A stretch of DNA of 64,000 nucleotides from Microvirga sp. (lineage in GTDB: Bacteria > Pseudomonadota > Alphaproteobacteria > Rhizobiales > Beijerinckiaceae). Below, one piece after another: positions 19,933 to 32,050 of this stretch. The stretch lies in the NCBI GenBank assembly GCA_031181145.1, contig JAPSLB010000006.1:1-64000 (forward strand), read 5' to 3'. The notes beneath the pieces are model-generated. The model did not search any database, was not told the origin of the DNA, and worked only from the letters and a program-made list of their open reading frames with translations. Position 1 is the first letter of the stretch; every line of letters begins with the position of its first letter. The position numbers and the translations under genes were made by a program.

Positions 19933-20837
19933 TGTCGCCCCTGACCCTTCGCCCCAGCAGGCAGATCTCCTGTCCCATCAAGGTGTCCTTCGAGTTCTTC
20001 CCGCCGAAGACGCCAGAGATGGAAACGACGCTCTGGAGCTCCATTCAGCGGCTTGCGCCGCTCCATCCGCAATTCGTATCCGTGACCTACGGCGCCGGCG
20101 GCTCCACCCGCGAGCGCACCCATGCCACGGTTTCTCGCATCGTGAAGGAAACGCATCTGAAGCCCGCCGCGCATCTGACCTGCGTGGCCGCGACGACGGA
20201 GGAGGTCGACGACGTCGTCCGCTCCTACTGGGACGCGGGCGTGCGCCACATCGTGGCCCTGCGGGGCGATCCGGTCGCAGGCATCGGAGCTGCCTACGAG
20301 CCCCACCCAGGCGGCTACCGGCAGACCTGCGATCTCGTGGCAGGAATCAAGGCCATCGGCGATTTCGAGGTGTCCGTCTCCGCCTATCCGGAGAAGCATC
20401 CGGAGGCCGCCTCCCTCGACGCCGATATCGACGTGCTGCAAGCGAAGGTCGATTGCGGCGCTGACCGCGCCATCACCCAGTTCTTTTTCGATAACGACCA
20501 CTACTTCCGCTATCTCGACCGCGTGCGCGCACGCGGTATCGACATTCCGATCGTGCCGGGCATCGTGCCCGTGCAGAACTTCAAGCAGACGGCGAACTTC
20601 GCGGCGAAGACCGGCGCGAGCGTTCCGGATTGGCTGGCAGCCCGTTTCGAGGGACTCGACAGCGATGTGGAGACGCGCAAGCTCGTTGCCGCCGCCGTGG
20701 CAGCTGAACAGGTGATCGATCTCGTCGACCGCGGCGTGAACGAATTCCACTTCTACACCATGAACCGCGCCGACTTGGTCTATGCCATCTGCCATCTGCT
20801 CGGGCTGCGCGATCAGAGCGTGAAGGTGGCTGCTTGA
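19932..20837 (+). CDS. metF: Methylenetetrahydrofolate reductase
   Basis: Flavoprotein reducing 5,10-methylene-THF to 5-methyl-THF, the methyl donor for MetH. The 301 residues form a TIM barrel with the family start SFEFFPPKTPEMETTLW, TYGAGGSTRERTH, HLTCV, HIVALRGDP and QFFFDNDHYFR. The ATG at 19932 overlaps the stop of the sahR-like gene (TGATG), which supports translational coupling. The track start at 19863 reads into the upstream gene. Together with metH, 93 bases further on, it provides the methylation half of the methionine cycle. Confidence 0.95.
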   Translation: MSPLTLRPSRQISCPIKVSFEFFPPKTPEMETTLWSSIQRLAPLHPQFVSVTYGAGGSTRERTHATVSRIVKETHLKPAAHLTCVAATTEEVDDVVRSYWDAGVRHIVALRGDPVAGIGAAYEPHPGGYRQTCDLVAGIKAIGDFEVSVSAYPEKHPEAASLDADIDVLQAKVDCGADRAITQFFFDNDHYFRYLDRVRARGIDIPIVPGIVPVQNFKQTANFAAKTGASVPDWLAARFEGLDSDVETRKLVAAAVAAEQVIDLVDRGVNEFHFYTMNRADLVYAICHLLGLRDQSVKVAA

Positions 20838-20930
20838 GATGCCGGTGCCTGGCGACAGTCCAGGCATTCCTGTTTGCCACGCGATGCATGGAGGGCCGGG
20901 CAGGAGCCCGCCCGACCGAAAGAGACTGTG

Positions 20931-24686
<3,756 letters not shown>

Positions 24687-24725
24687 ATCGCCAGCAGCAC
24701 CCCGGAATGACGAAGAGGGTGCAAT

Positions 24726-25499
24726 TCATGCCATTTCCGCAGACGGCCGCTTGGCAATCAGATCGCGCAGGGTGGTGATGGTGGAGGCGTCCGCCACGCC
24801 GTCGACGCGTTCGGGCCGGAAGTGGCGCTGAAAAGCGGCGACCACCTTTTCCGTATCCTCGTCGAACACGCCGTTGATCCTCAGGCTATAGCCGTACATG
24901 GCCAGCATGGCCTGAAGGGCCTCGATGGGCATGCCTTGATCCCCGCGCGAGAAGAAGCGTCCGTCGCTCAAAGTGGCGGGCGGCACCCAATGCCCGATGC
25001 CGGCCTCGTGCAGACGCTTCCAGGGAAAGTTCTCGCCGGGATCAATCTTGCGGCCCGGTGCGACGTCCGAGTGGCCGAGCACACGGGCGGCCGGGATGCG
25101 CCAGCGGGCCACGATATCTTTCGCGAGCGCGATCACGCTTTCGATCTGTGCATCGGGGTAGATCGGCAGACCGCCCGGATGGCCGGGATTGGCGATCTCG
25201 ATGCCGATGGAGCTCGAGTTGATGTCCGTCTCGCCGTTCCAGGACGAGATGCCCGCGTGCCAGGCGCGCCGCGCTTCGGGCACCAGTTGCAGAACACGTC
25301 CGTCCCCGAACACGAAATAGTGAGCCGATACCTGCGACACGGGATTGCAAAGCCATTGCAGCGCCTCGCCTTCGTCCGGCATGCCCGTATAGTGCAGGAT
25401 CAGCATGTTCGGGCGTCGTCCGTCCTTCCGCTCCCCGTGATTGGGTGAAGGAAACACCTTCGCGGCAATGGGGCTTTCGGGGGAAAGGGGCGGGCTCAT
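24726..25499 (-). CDS. N-acetylmuramoyl-L-alanine amidase (Amidase_2) with peptidoglycan-binding domain
   Basis: Zinc amidase that splits the lactyl-amide bond between MurNAc and the stem peptide; AmiD/AmpD-like. The 257 residues contain the Amidase_2 fold with zinc ligand candidates in LILHYTGM (His) and LGHSDVAPGRKIDPG (His and Asp), and a C-terminal PG_binding_1 domain (MYGYSLRINGVFDEDTEKVVAAFQRHFRP). No signal peptide is visible, so it may act on recycled anhydro-muropeptides in the cytoplasm as AmpD does. Start chosen at 25499, four bases after the DjlA-like gene ends, with AGGTGA as ribosome site; the track start at 25601 overlaps that gene. Convergent with metH. Confidence 0.86.
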   Translation of the reverse strand: MSPPLSPESPIAAKVFPSPNHGERKDGRRPNMLILHYTGMPDEGEALQWLCNPVSQVSAHYFVFGDGRVLQLVPEARRAWHAGISSWNGETDINSSSIGIEIANPGHPGGLPIYPDAQIESVIALAKDIVARWRIPAARVLGHSDVAPGRKIDPGENFPWKRLHEAGIGHWVPPATLSDGRFFSRGDQGMPIEALQAMLAMYGYSLRINGVFDEDTEKVVAAFQRHFRPERVDGVADASTITTLRDLIAKRPSAEMA

Positions 25500-25503
25500 A
25501 CAT

Positions 25504-26229
25504 TCACCTGAGGTTCCGCTCGGCAGCAACACGCTCCCAAGCGGCATTGATGGCAGCCAATCGCTCCGTCGCAATCTTGACTGCCTCCGGCGGCAGGCCA
25601 CGGGCGATCTCCCGGTCGGGATGGTTCTCGGCGACCAGCTTGCGGTAGTGGCGCTTCAGCTCGTCGTCGTTCATGGCCCGGTCAGCCTTGAGAATGAGAT
25701 AAGGATCGTCCGACTGCTTCACGTGGCGGGCGGCGATGCGTTCGAATTCCATCTCCGAGAACGCGAAGATCGTGGCGACGTTCTTGAGGTAGACGTATTC
25801 GGCCTCATGCACCGCCTCGTCCGCCTTGGCAATATGGAACAGGCCGTCGAGCACGTCTTCCAGGAGGGCGGGTTCATCCTTGAACTCCGTGCCGATTTGC
25901 CGGGCGTAGGATTCGAAGCCCTCGGACGTCTGCATGGCGAGCTCGAACAGGCGTTGGACGCGGGGGTGCTCGCTCTCCGGGACCTCGACGATCTGCTCGA
26001 AGGCCTTCACCTCCACGTCCACCACAACACCATCGGCCTTCGCCATCTTGGCCGCGAGAGCGACGAGGCCCATGGTGAACAGAACGTCGCGCGGCGGCTT
26101 CCCGAAAGGCGCGCCTTCGCGATCGACGAGAACGTGCCCGGCAACGCCGCCCAGGAGAGCGCCAATCGGACCTCCGAGCGCCATGCCGATGCCGGCACCG
26201 CCCAACTTACCCCAAATCGACTGAATCAT
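25504..26229 (-). CDS. DjlA-like TerB/J-domain co-chaperone
   Basis: 241 residues with a glycine-rich hydrophobic N-terminus (GGAGIGMALGGPIGALLGGVAGHV) that can insert in the membrane, a TerB-like helical domain (residues about 50-165) and a C-terminal J-domain with the HPD motif in VAENHPDREIARG. This is the DjlA architecture; the J-domain would recruit DnaK to the inner membrane. The stop lies four bases before the amidase start, so the two genes form one minus-strand unit. Upstream lies the terminator of the lipoprotein gene. Confidence 0.88.
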   Translation of the reverse strand: MIQSIWGKLGGAGIGMALGGPIGALLGGVAGHVLVDREGAPFGKPPRDVLFTMGLVALAAKMAKADGVVVDVEVKAFEQIVEVPESEHPRVQRLFELAMQTSEGFESYARQIGTEFKDEPALLEDVLDGLFHIAKADEAVHEAEYVYLKNVATIFAFSEMEFERIAARHVKQSDDPYLILKADRAMNDDELKRHYRKLVAENHPDREIARGLPPEAVKIATERLAAINAAWERVAAERNLR

Positions 26230-26260
26230 CTTGGAAACAGTGGTCGCTCAACTTCAGGCA

Positions 26261-26291
26261 AAAGAAAAGGGGCCGAGAAGTTCTCGGCCCC
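26261..26291 (-). terminator. Rho-independent terminator of the glycine-zipper lipoprotein gene
   Basis: Read on the minus strand, GGGGCCGAG pairs with CTCGGCCCC around a five-base AACTT loop, with two further possible A-T pairs, and is followed by TTTTCTTTT. It begins about 25 bases after the lipoprotein stop codon and separates that gene from the DjlA-like gene. Confidence 0.85.
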
Positions 26292-26315
26292 TCAAATCCG
26301 CTTTTCGGGATCGTC

Positions 26316-26594
26316 TTAGCGGCAGTAGATGTTGCCGTACATGTCCTGATACGTGCCGTAGGGGCAGGCCGGACCACGCGGAGTCGTTGCTGCGCCCACG
26401 ACCGCACCGCCGGCCGCGCCGATGGCTGCGCCGGCAAGAGCGCCGCTGGCGCGACCCGTAGCGGCGCCGCCAATGGCAGCACCGGCGAGGCCGCCAACAG
26501 CGGCGCCGCCGACGGCTCGCTCGCCGGGAGTGTTGCAGGCTGCCATCGAGAGGGTGAGGGCACCGGCGGCAATCGCGGTAATGATCTTCTTCAT
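26316..26594 (-). CDS. Small glycine-zipper lipoprotein
   Basis: 92-residue envelope protein. The N-terminus MKKIITAIAAGALTLSMAAC is a lipoprotein signal with lipobox SMAAC (Cys19), and the next 50 residues are repeats of the GxxxG type (GGAAVGGLAGAAIGGAATG), a glycine zipper that spans or packs against membranes. The tail PACPYGTYQDMYGNIYCR has two cysteines that may form a disulfide. Similar small proteins (YMGG/OmpA-like glycine-zipper families) are common in rhizobial envelopes, but the function is unknown. It ends at a strong terminator and is divergent from a lytic transglycosylase gene. Confidence 0.85.
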   Translation of the reverse strand: MKKIITAIAAGALTLSMAACNTPGERAVGGAAVGGLAGAAIGGAATGRASGALAGAAIGAAGGAVVGAATTPRGPACPYGTYQDMYGNIYCR

Positions 26595-26889
26595 GGAGGC
26601 TTCCCTGTATCTAGCGGGCTATAAGGCTGCCCAACTCTACTTAGCTTGACCTTACGCTGACGCCAACTCCCGACACGGGGAAGAAGTTCCTTGTCGGTCA
26701 AATGGGCTGTAGAAAAATTTTTGTTAAGACCCTCAGGCTATTTCACAGCCTTTCTGCGCTTCGGTCAGGCATGTGACCGTCTAGCATGAGCATAAATTGA
26801 ACATGGCTGCGGATCGGCAAGTCACAACTTTGCCTTATTTCCTCCTCACCCAGCGCTTTTCCGCGACCTGTGCCATTTGGAGTTTCGTC

Positions 26890-27612
26890 ATGACTTGGCA
26901 GTATTTATCGAAAACCATGGCGCTCGCGATCGTAAGCTCGGCCATATCTGTTCTCGCACCTCAGGCTCGAGCAGAAGGCAATGTCATTCCTCCCGACGAA
27001 GCCGCCGCTCTCGCGCGTGCTCACGCCGAAGAGGTGCGGGCAGCCGCTGCCGCGCTCGCCGGTCCGGAGGGCGCCGAAACCGCTGACGCGGACCAAACGG
27101 CAAAGCCCGGAAAGGCCTCCGGGATCTCCAGCGCCGGGAAGAGGGGCGCCTTGGATGATGAGGGTGTCGAGGCGACTGCTTCCCTTCCCATAGAGCTGCC
27201 GGCCCGTTCCCGCGCGGCGGGGACCGACGCGGCCAAGGCGGCCGCTCTCAAGCCTCTGATCGTCCGTTACGCGTCGGAGAACGGCTTGCCCTATGAACTC
27301 GCCGATGCGGTGGTGCGCCTCGAGAGTCGTTACAATCCGGGCGCCCGCAACGGCGCCCATATCGGCCTGACACAGATCAACCTGCGCACGGCCCAGTCGC
27401 TGGGTTACGAGGGCGGCGTTGCCGGACTGCTTGATGTGGAGACCAACCTTCGCTACGGGCTCAAATATCTCGCTCAAGCCTACAAGCTCGCTGGCGGCGA
27501 CACCTGCGGCACGATCCTGCGCTACCAGTTCGGCCACCGCACGACGGCCATGACAAAGGCCTCCCTGGCCTATTGCGCGAAGGTGAAGATGATCACGGCC
27601 GCCGCCGATTGA
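26890..27612 (+). CDS. Secreted lytic transglycosylase (SLT domain)
   Basis: Periplasmic enzyme that cleaves glycan strands to 1,6-anhydro-MurNAc. The 240-residue precursor has a signal peptide ending near PQARA, a disordered Ala/Glu-rich linker (about 30-110) and a C-terminal SLT domain with the catalytic Glu in VVRLESRYNPGA, then GLTQINLRTAQSLGY and NLRYGLKYLAQAY. I chose ATG 26890 because GGAG lies eight bases upstream and the signal peptide then starts properly; the track start at 26797 adds a leader. It lies directly before rnpB, whose promoter overlaps the end of this gene. Confidence 0.87.
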   Translation: MTWQYLSKTMALAIVSSAISVLAPQARAEGNVIPPDEAAALARAHAEEVRAAAAALAGPEGAETADADQTAKPGKASGISSAGKRGALDDEGVEATASLPIELPARSRAAGTDAAKAAALKPLIVRYASENGLPYELADAVVRLESRYNPGARNGAHIGLTQINLRTAQSLGYEGGVAGLLDVETNLRYGLKYLAQAYKLAGGDTCGTILRYQFGHRTTAMTKASLAYCAKVKMITAAAD

Positions 27613-27622
27613 TCGTCCGGCC

Positions 27623-27652
27623 TTGACGCGGGCCCCCGTTTCGCACCACATC
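27623..27652 (+). promoter_or_regulatory. Candidate rnpB promoter
   Basis: TTGACG at 27623-27628 followed after 18 bases by CACATC at 27647-27652, placing the expected start of transcription near 27660, the inferred 5' end of the RNase P RNA. The -35 fits the housekeeping sigma-70 consensus; the -10 is weak. Confidence 0.42.
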
Positions 27653-27659
27653 CCAATCG

Positions 27660-28034
<375 letters not shown>

Positions 28035-28063
28035 CCCTTTTCCACAGGCTCAAAACTGCGACA

Positions 28064-28089
28064 AAGCGGACCAAATCCTTGGTCCGCTT
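28064..28089 (+). terminator. Hairpin after rnpB, possible terminator
   Basis: AAGCGGACCAA (28064-28074) pairs perfectly with TTGGTCCGCTT (28079-28089) around a four-base loop. It starts 30 bases after rnpB. The following bases (ACGATTCATTAA) lack a clean U-tract, so intrinsic termination or 3'-end protection is plausible but not certain. Confidence 0.55.
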
Positions 28090-28160
28090 ACGATTCATTA
28101 ACCCTAAACGCGTCTGATGGAGCGTGCCTGTCTCCAGGCTTGCGCTCCATTCCCGTTCCG

Positions 28161-28200
28161 TTGACGCCCATATAGTCCCATGTTATCCCAAGTTATCCCG
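28161..28200 (+). promoter_or_regulatory. dcw cluster promoter with three MraZ boxes
   Basis: TTGACG (28161-28166) and TTATCC (28183-28188) are spaced 16 bases and form a plausible sigma-70 promoter. Overlapping them are three repeats at exactly 10-base period, with CCCA at 28177-28180 and 28187-28190 and CCCG at 28197-28200. On the other strand they read as GGGA/TGGGA-N5 units, the pattern of the MraZ binding box described in E. coli. MraZ, encoded 146 bases downstream, would repress its own operon here. The long leader after the promoter holds no gene I can support. Confidence 0.7.
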
Positions 28201-28345
28201 TCGACGGTGTCTTCCGAAGGGGACGTCAAACGCACAAGGGGCGCTGACATCCTGTTCCGGAAAGTGGCGTTAGCGCCGAGAACGGGTGGCAGGCCGTCGA
28301 GGTCTGCCGGGGGGCTGACAATCGGGAGCTTGCGAGCTGCGGCCA

Positions 28346-28843
28346 ATGAACCGCTTCGTGTCCAATTTCACCAACAAGTTGGATTCGAAGGGTCGCGTCT
28401 CGATCCCCGCATCCTTCCGGGCCGTCTTGGCCAGGGACGGGTTCGAGGGTCTCTACGTTCATCCCGCGCTCGATGCGCAGGCGTTGGACGCAGGTGGCAA
28501 TACGCTCCTGAACGAGATCGATGCGTTCTTGTCGACGCTGTCGCCCTATTCGGACGAACGGGATCAGCTGTCGACCGCATTGTTCGGGACCAGCGAAATT
28601 CTCAAAGTCGATCCGGAGGGGCGTGTCATCCTGACGGACACAGTAAAAGTACATGCCGGGATCGGCGACACGGTGACGTTCGTCGGACTTGGTCACAAGT
28701 TCCAGATTTGGGAGCCCGAGCGTTTCCGTGCGCACTTGGAGGAGGCGCGCACGAAGGTCAGAGACCTGAAGAAGGTGCTGGGAGCCCGGATCATGGAGCC
28801 ACGTATGGTACAGAACACCTCACCAGGAGTGCGGGAGCAATGA
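28346..28843 (+). CDS. mraZ: Transcriptional regulator MraZ
   Basis: DNA-binding regulator at the head of the dcw cluster, 165 residues with two SpoVT/AbrB-like swapped-hairpin halves: [19 protein letters not shown] near residues 9-27 and [21 protein letters not shown] near 88-108. It assembles into a ring that binds direct repeats; matching repeats are seen upstream of the gene, so autorepression is likely. The C-terminal tail of about 25 residues is longer than in E. coli. The TGA overlaps the start of rsmH. Confidence 0.95.
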   Translation: MNRFVSNFTNKLDSKGRVSIPASFRAVLARDGFEGLYVHPALDAQALDAGGNTLLNEIDAFLSTLSPYSDERDQLSTALFGTSEILKVDPEGRVILTDTVKVHAGIGDTVTFVGLGHKFQIWEPERFRAHLEEARTKVRDLKKVLGARIMEPRMVQNTSPGVREQ

Positions 28844-29889
28844 TGGGACGCGGCGACGGCCCAGGAGCCGGAGCCGCTGGCGGACCGACCCGTCACGTTC
28901 CTGTGCTCCTGGCGGAGGTGTGTGACGCGCTCGATGTGAAGCGCGGCGGCGTTTTCATCGACGGCACGTTCGGTGCGGGCGGATACACGCGCGCCATCCT
29001 CGATGCACATCCTCAGAACAAGGTCATTGCCATCGACCGCGATCCCGACGCGATTACGGGCGGTGCGCCGCTGGCCACACGCTTCAAGAAGCGATTGATG
29101 CTCGTCCCGGGGCGCTTCGGCGATCTGGACGAGGTTGCGCGCGGGCAGGGTTTCGAGGGCGTCGATGGGGTCGTTCTCGATATCGGTGTGTCCTCCATGC
29201 AGCTCGATCAGGCCGAGCGCGGTTTCTCGTTCCGCAACGACGGTCCGCTCGATATGCGCATGGAGCGGGAGGGACCGAGTGCCGCCGATATCGTCAACGA
29301 ATCCTCCGAGGCCGAACTCGCGGATATCTTCTATCACTACGGCGAGGAGCGCCGTGCCCGGGCCGTTGCTCGCGCGATAATCGAGGCACGCCGCAGGGAG
29401 CCGTTTCAGACGACACGTCAGCTTGCGGATCTCGTTGCGTCATTGATCCGTCAGGAGCCGGGTGGCATTCATCCGGCGACGCGGGTGTTCCAGGGGCTTC
29501 GCATCGCGGTCAACGACGAGTTGGGTGAATTGGTGCGCGCCTTGCATGCGGCCGAATGCATTCTGAGACCTAGCGGCCGGCTCGTTGTCGTCACCTTCCA
29601 CTCGCTCGAAGACCGGATCGTGAAGCAGTTCTTCGCGGCTCGTACCGGGCGCACGCCGAGCGGATCGCGTCACATGCCGACAATCGCTGCCGCGGAGCCG
29701 ACATTCCAGGCCGTCACGAAGGGCCCGGTCGGTCCCGGCGAGCAGGAAATGGCGCGCAATCCCCGCGCGCGGTCGGCGAAGCTCAGAGCCGGCGCCCGTA
29801 CTGGCGAGCCGCCGCAGGAACCGTTGAGTGCCATCACCATGTTGGCCGAGCTGCCGCAGACGGCGGAGAAAAGAGGAGGGCGGCGATGA
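28843..29889 (+). CDS. rsmH: 16S rRNA (cytosine(1402)-N(4))-methyltransferase
   Basis: Methylates N4 of C1402 in the 16S rRNA P site using SAM. 348 residues with the SAM site [15 protein letters not shown], the [13 protein letters not shown] start, [27 protein letters not shown] and [15 protein letters not shown]. Two adjacent ATGs exist (28840 and 28843); I chose 28843 because GGGAG then has a five-base spacing. It overlaps mraZ and its own TGA overlaps ftsL (ATGA). An N-terminal Gly/Pro-rich extension of about 14 residues precedes the core. Confidence 0.95.
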   Translation: MGRGDGPGAGAAGGPTRHVPVLLAEVCDALDVKRGGVFIDGTFGAGGYTRAILDAHPQNKVIAIDRDPDAITGGAPLATRFKKRLMLVPGRFGDLDEVARGQGFEGVDGVVLDIGVSSMQLDQAERGFSFRNDGPLDMRMEREGPSAADIVNESSEAELADIFYHYGEERRARAVARAIIEARRREPFQTTRQLADLVASLIRQEPGGIHPATRVFQGLRIAVNDELGELVRALHAAECILRPSGRLVVVTFHSLEDRIVKQFFAARTGRTPSGSRHMPTIAAAEPTFQAVTKGPVGPGEQEMARNPRARSAKLRAGARTGEPPQEPLSAITMLAELPQTAEKRGGRR

Positions 29890-30281
29890 CCAAGCTGCTC
29901 CATATCATCGCGATCACGGCCCTGATTCTGTCGGCGGGTTATGCCTATTCGATCAAATACGATACGCTCTATTATGCCGAGCAGGTAGCGAAGCTGAAAT
30001 CGAAGGTGCAGCGCGAGCGCGATGCCATCGCCGTCCTGCAGGCGGAGTGGCAGTATCTCGACCGGCCGGATCGCCTGCAGGCGGCTGCCGACCAGCACCT
30101 CGATCTGCAGCCCTTGAAGATACAGCAGCTGGCGCGCTTGTCCGATCTGCCGGATCGTCCGGAACGCGGGGATGAGATCGGCCGCAAGCTCGAAGCGCTC
30201 GGTCTGCTTGGGCCGACGGCGACGCCGAAGGACACAAGCAACGTAGCCCGAACCCTGACGACGCAAACTCCGAGGCGGTAA
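29886..30281 (+). CDS. ftsL: Cell division protein FtsL
   Basis: Bitopic inner-membrane divisome protein of 131 residues: a single N-terminal membrane helix ([20 protein letters not shown], residues about 4-23), then a periplasmic coiled coil ([27 protein letters not shown]) and a conserved patch with [13 protein letters not shown], where FtsQ/FtsB and FtsWI contacts are expected. Sequence conservation in this family is low, so position between rsmH and ftsI and topology carry the call. The ATG overlaps the rsmH stop; ftsI follows five bases after the TAA. Confidence 0.88.
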   Translation: MTKLLHIIAITALILSAGYAYSIKYDTLYYAEQVAKLKSKVQRERDAIAVLQAEWQYLDRPDRLQAAADQHLDLQPLKIQQLARLSDLPDRPERGDEIGRKLEALGLLGPTATPKDTSNVARTLTTQTPRR

Positions 30282-30286
30282 CTCCC

Positions 30287-32050
30287 GTGTTGCACGAGCC
30301 CCAACCCGAACTGAAAGCGAAGAGCCCTCCGCCCAGGAGGGGCATCTACTCCTATGCCAGCGAGCTGTTCCGGTTGCGCCTCGACAAAAGCACGTCGCGC
30401 GTGAGCCTGGCAGCTCTCTGCTTCGCCGGGCTCTTCATGGTCATCGGCGGGCGGCTCGTGCAGCTCGCCGTCACGAGCGAAAGCACCAGCGGGATGCGCC
30501 GCGCGGCTTCCTCCGAAATATCCGCAGCCCGTCCCGACATCGTGGACCGCAATGGCGAAATTCTTGCCACAGACGTGAAGATGGTGTCCGTCTTCGCGGA
30601 GCCGCGCAACATCGTCGACAAGGACGAAGCGGTGGAGCTCCTCACCGCCGTTCTGCCCGATCTCGACGCCACCGAGCTTCGCAATAAGCTCAATACCAAG
30701 AGGGGGTTCGTCTGGGTCAAGCGCGAGATCACGCCGCGCCAGCAGGCGGAGGTGCATCGGCTCGGCATCCCGGGCGTGGGCTTCCTGCCCGAGAACAAGC
30801 GTGTTTACCCTAACGCTGAGGCTGCGGCGCATGTGCTGGGCTTCGCCAATGTGGATAACGTAGGCATCGCCGGCATCGAGAAGTACATCGACAGCATGGG
30901 CCTGCAGGACCTCAACGGTGCAGGCTTCAACATCTCTGCCGCGGATCTGAAGCCCGTGGAGCTCTCCATCGATCTGCGCGTGCAGCACGCCCTGCGCGAC
31001 GAGCTGATGAAGGGCATGACGAAGTTCAAGGCGAAGGCAACCGCCGGCGCGATCATGGACGTGAACACCGGCGAGGTGATCGCTCTCGTCTCGCTTCCCG
31101 ATTTCGATCCCAACAATCCCATCGACGCTCTCGAAAAGGATCGCATCAACCGTATCAATGTCGGCGTGTTCGAGATGGGGTCGACCTTCAAGGCGTTGAC
31201 CGTCGCGATGGCGCTCGATTCCGGCAAGTACAACATCAATTCGACCTTCGACGCTCGATCCGGGCTGCGCTATGGCCGGTTCACGATTGGCGATTATCAC
31301 CCAACGCGCCGCATTCTCTCCACGCCGGAGGTATTCATCCATTCCTCCAACATCGGTACGGCGCGCATGGCGCTCGGAATTGGTGTCGAAGGCCACAAGG
31401 CGTTCCTGCGGAAGATGGGGCAGCTCACGCGTCTCGAGACCGAGCTGCCGGAAAGCGCCCTGCCGATCGTTCCGCCGCGTTGGGGTGAGCTCAACACCAT
31501 GACCATCGCTTTCGGGCATGGTCTCGCCGTTGCTCCCCTTCAGGCGCTCATGGCGGTCGGCGCGCTCGTGAACGGCGGCGTGCTCATCAAGCCGACATTC
31601 CTCAAACGCGACGAGGAGGAGGCCCGCAAGGGCGCCCTGCAGGTGCTTAAGCCCGAAACCAGCGAGGCTATGCGCTACGTAATGCGCCTCAACGCCTCCA
31701 ACCCGGCAGGATCCGCCTCATCGGCTGCCATTGCCGGCTTCTATGTGGGTGGTAAGACGGGCACTGCGGAAAAGGTCGTCAATGGCCGCTATTCCAAGAA
31801 CAAGAACCTCACCACGTTCACGGCCGTCGTCCCCGCCGACAAGCCGAAATACGTGTTTCTGACCATCCTGGACGAGCCGCAGGCGGTCGAGGGCACCTAC
31901 GGCTTCTCGACGGCGGGCTGGAATGCGGGGCCCGTGACAGGCAACGTCATCGAGCGGGTGGCGCCTCTGCTCGGTATTCCGCCTCGCTTCGAGCCTCCCG
32001 CGCAACCCTTCCCACTCATGTCGCGCCTCAACGCATGGGGCATCCGATAA
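30287..32050 (+). CDS. ftsI: Septal peptidoglycan transpeptidase FtsI (PBP3)
   Basis: Class B penicillin-binding protein that crosslinks septal peptidoglycan with FtsW. 587 residues: cytoplasmic tail, one membrane helix (about 39-60), a pedestal dimerisation domain, then the transpeptidase domain with catalytic Ser299 in STFK (299-302), SSN (353-355) and KTG (490-492). Start is GTG 30287, which gives MLHEPQPELK; no better ATG lies before the membrane helix. The stop TAA overlaps the ATG of murE (TAATG). Expected target of beta-lactams. Confidence 0.95.
   Translation: MLHEPQPELKAKSPPPRRGIYSYASELFRLRLDKSTSRVSLAALCFAGLFMVIGGRLVQLAVTSESTSGMRRAASSEISAARPDIVDRNGEILATDVKMVSVFAEPRNIVDKDEAVELLTAVLPDLDATELRNKLNTKRGFVWVKREITPRQQAEVHRLGIPGVGFLPENKRVYPNAEAAAHVLGFANVDNVGIAGIEKYIDSMGLQDLNGAGFNISAADLKPVELSIDLRVQHALRDELMKGMTKFKAKATAGAIMDVNTGEVIALVSLPDFDPNNPIDALEKDRINRINVGVFEMGSTFKALTVAMALDSGKYNINSTFDARSGLRYGRFTIGDYHPTRRILSTPEVFIHSSNIGTARMALGIGVEGHKAFLRKMGQLTRLETELPESALPIVPPRWGELNTMTIAFGHGLAVAPLQALMAVGALVNGGVLIKPTFLKRDEEEARKGALQVLKPETSEAMRYVMRLNASNPAGSASSAAIAGFYVGGKTGTAEKVVNGRYSKNKNLTTFTAVVPADKPKYVFLTILDEPQAVEGTYGFSTAGWNAGPVTGNVIERVAPLLGIPPRFEPPAQPFPLMSRLNAWGIR

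Noticed and set aside
24696-24722. GCACCC...GGGTGC as terminator between metH and the amidase
   Set aside because: Only six pairs with a 14-base loop and no T-run on either strand.
26665-26690. Minus-strand GGAAC...GTT before the glycine-zipper lipoprotein
   Set aside because: Spacing is 18 bases, longer than the consensus, so not called as a promoter.
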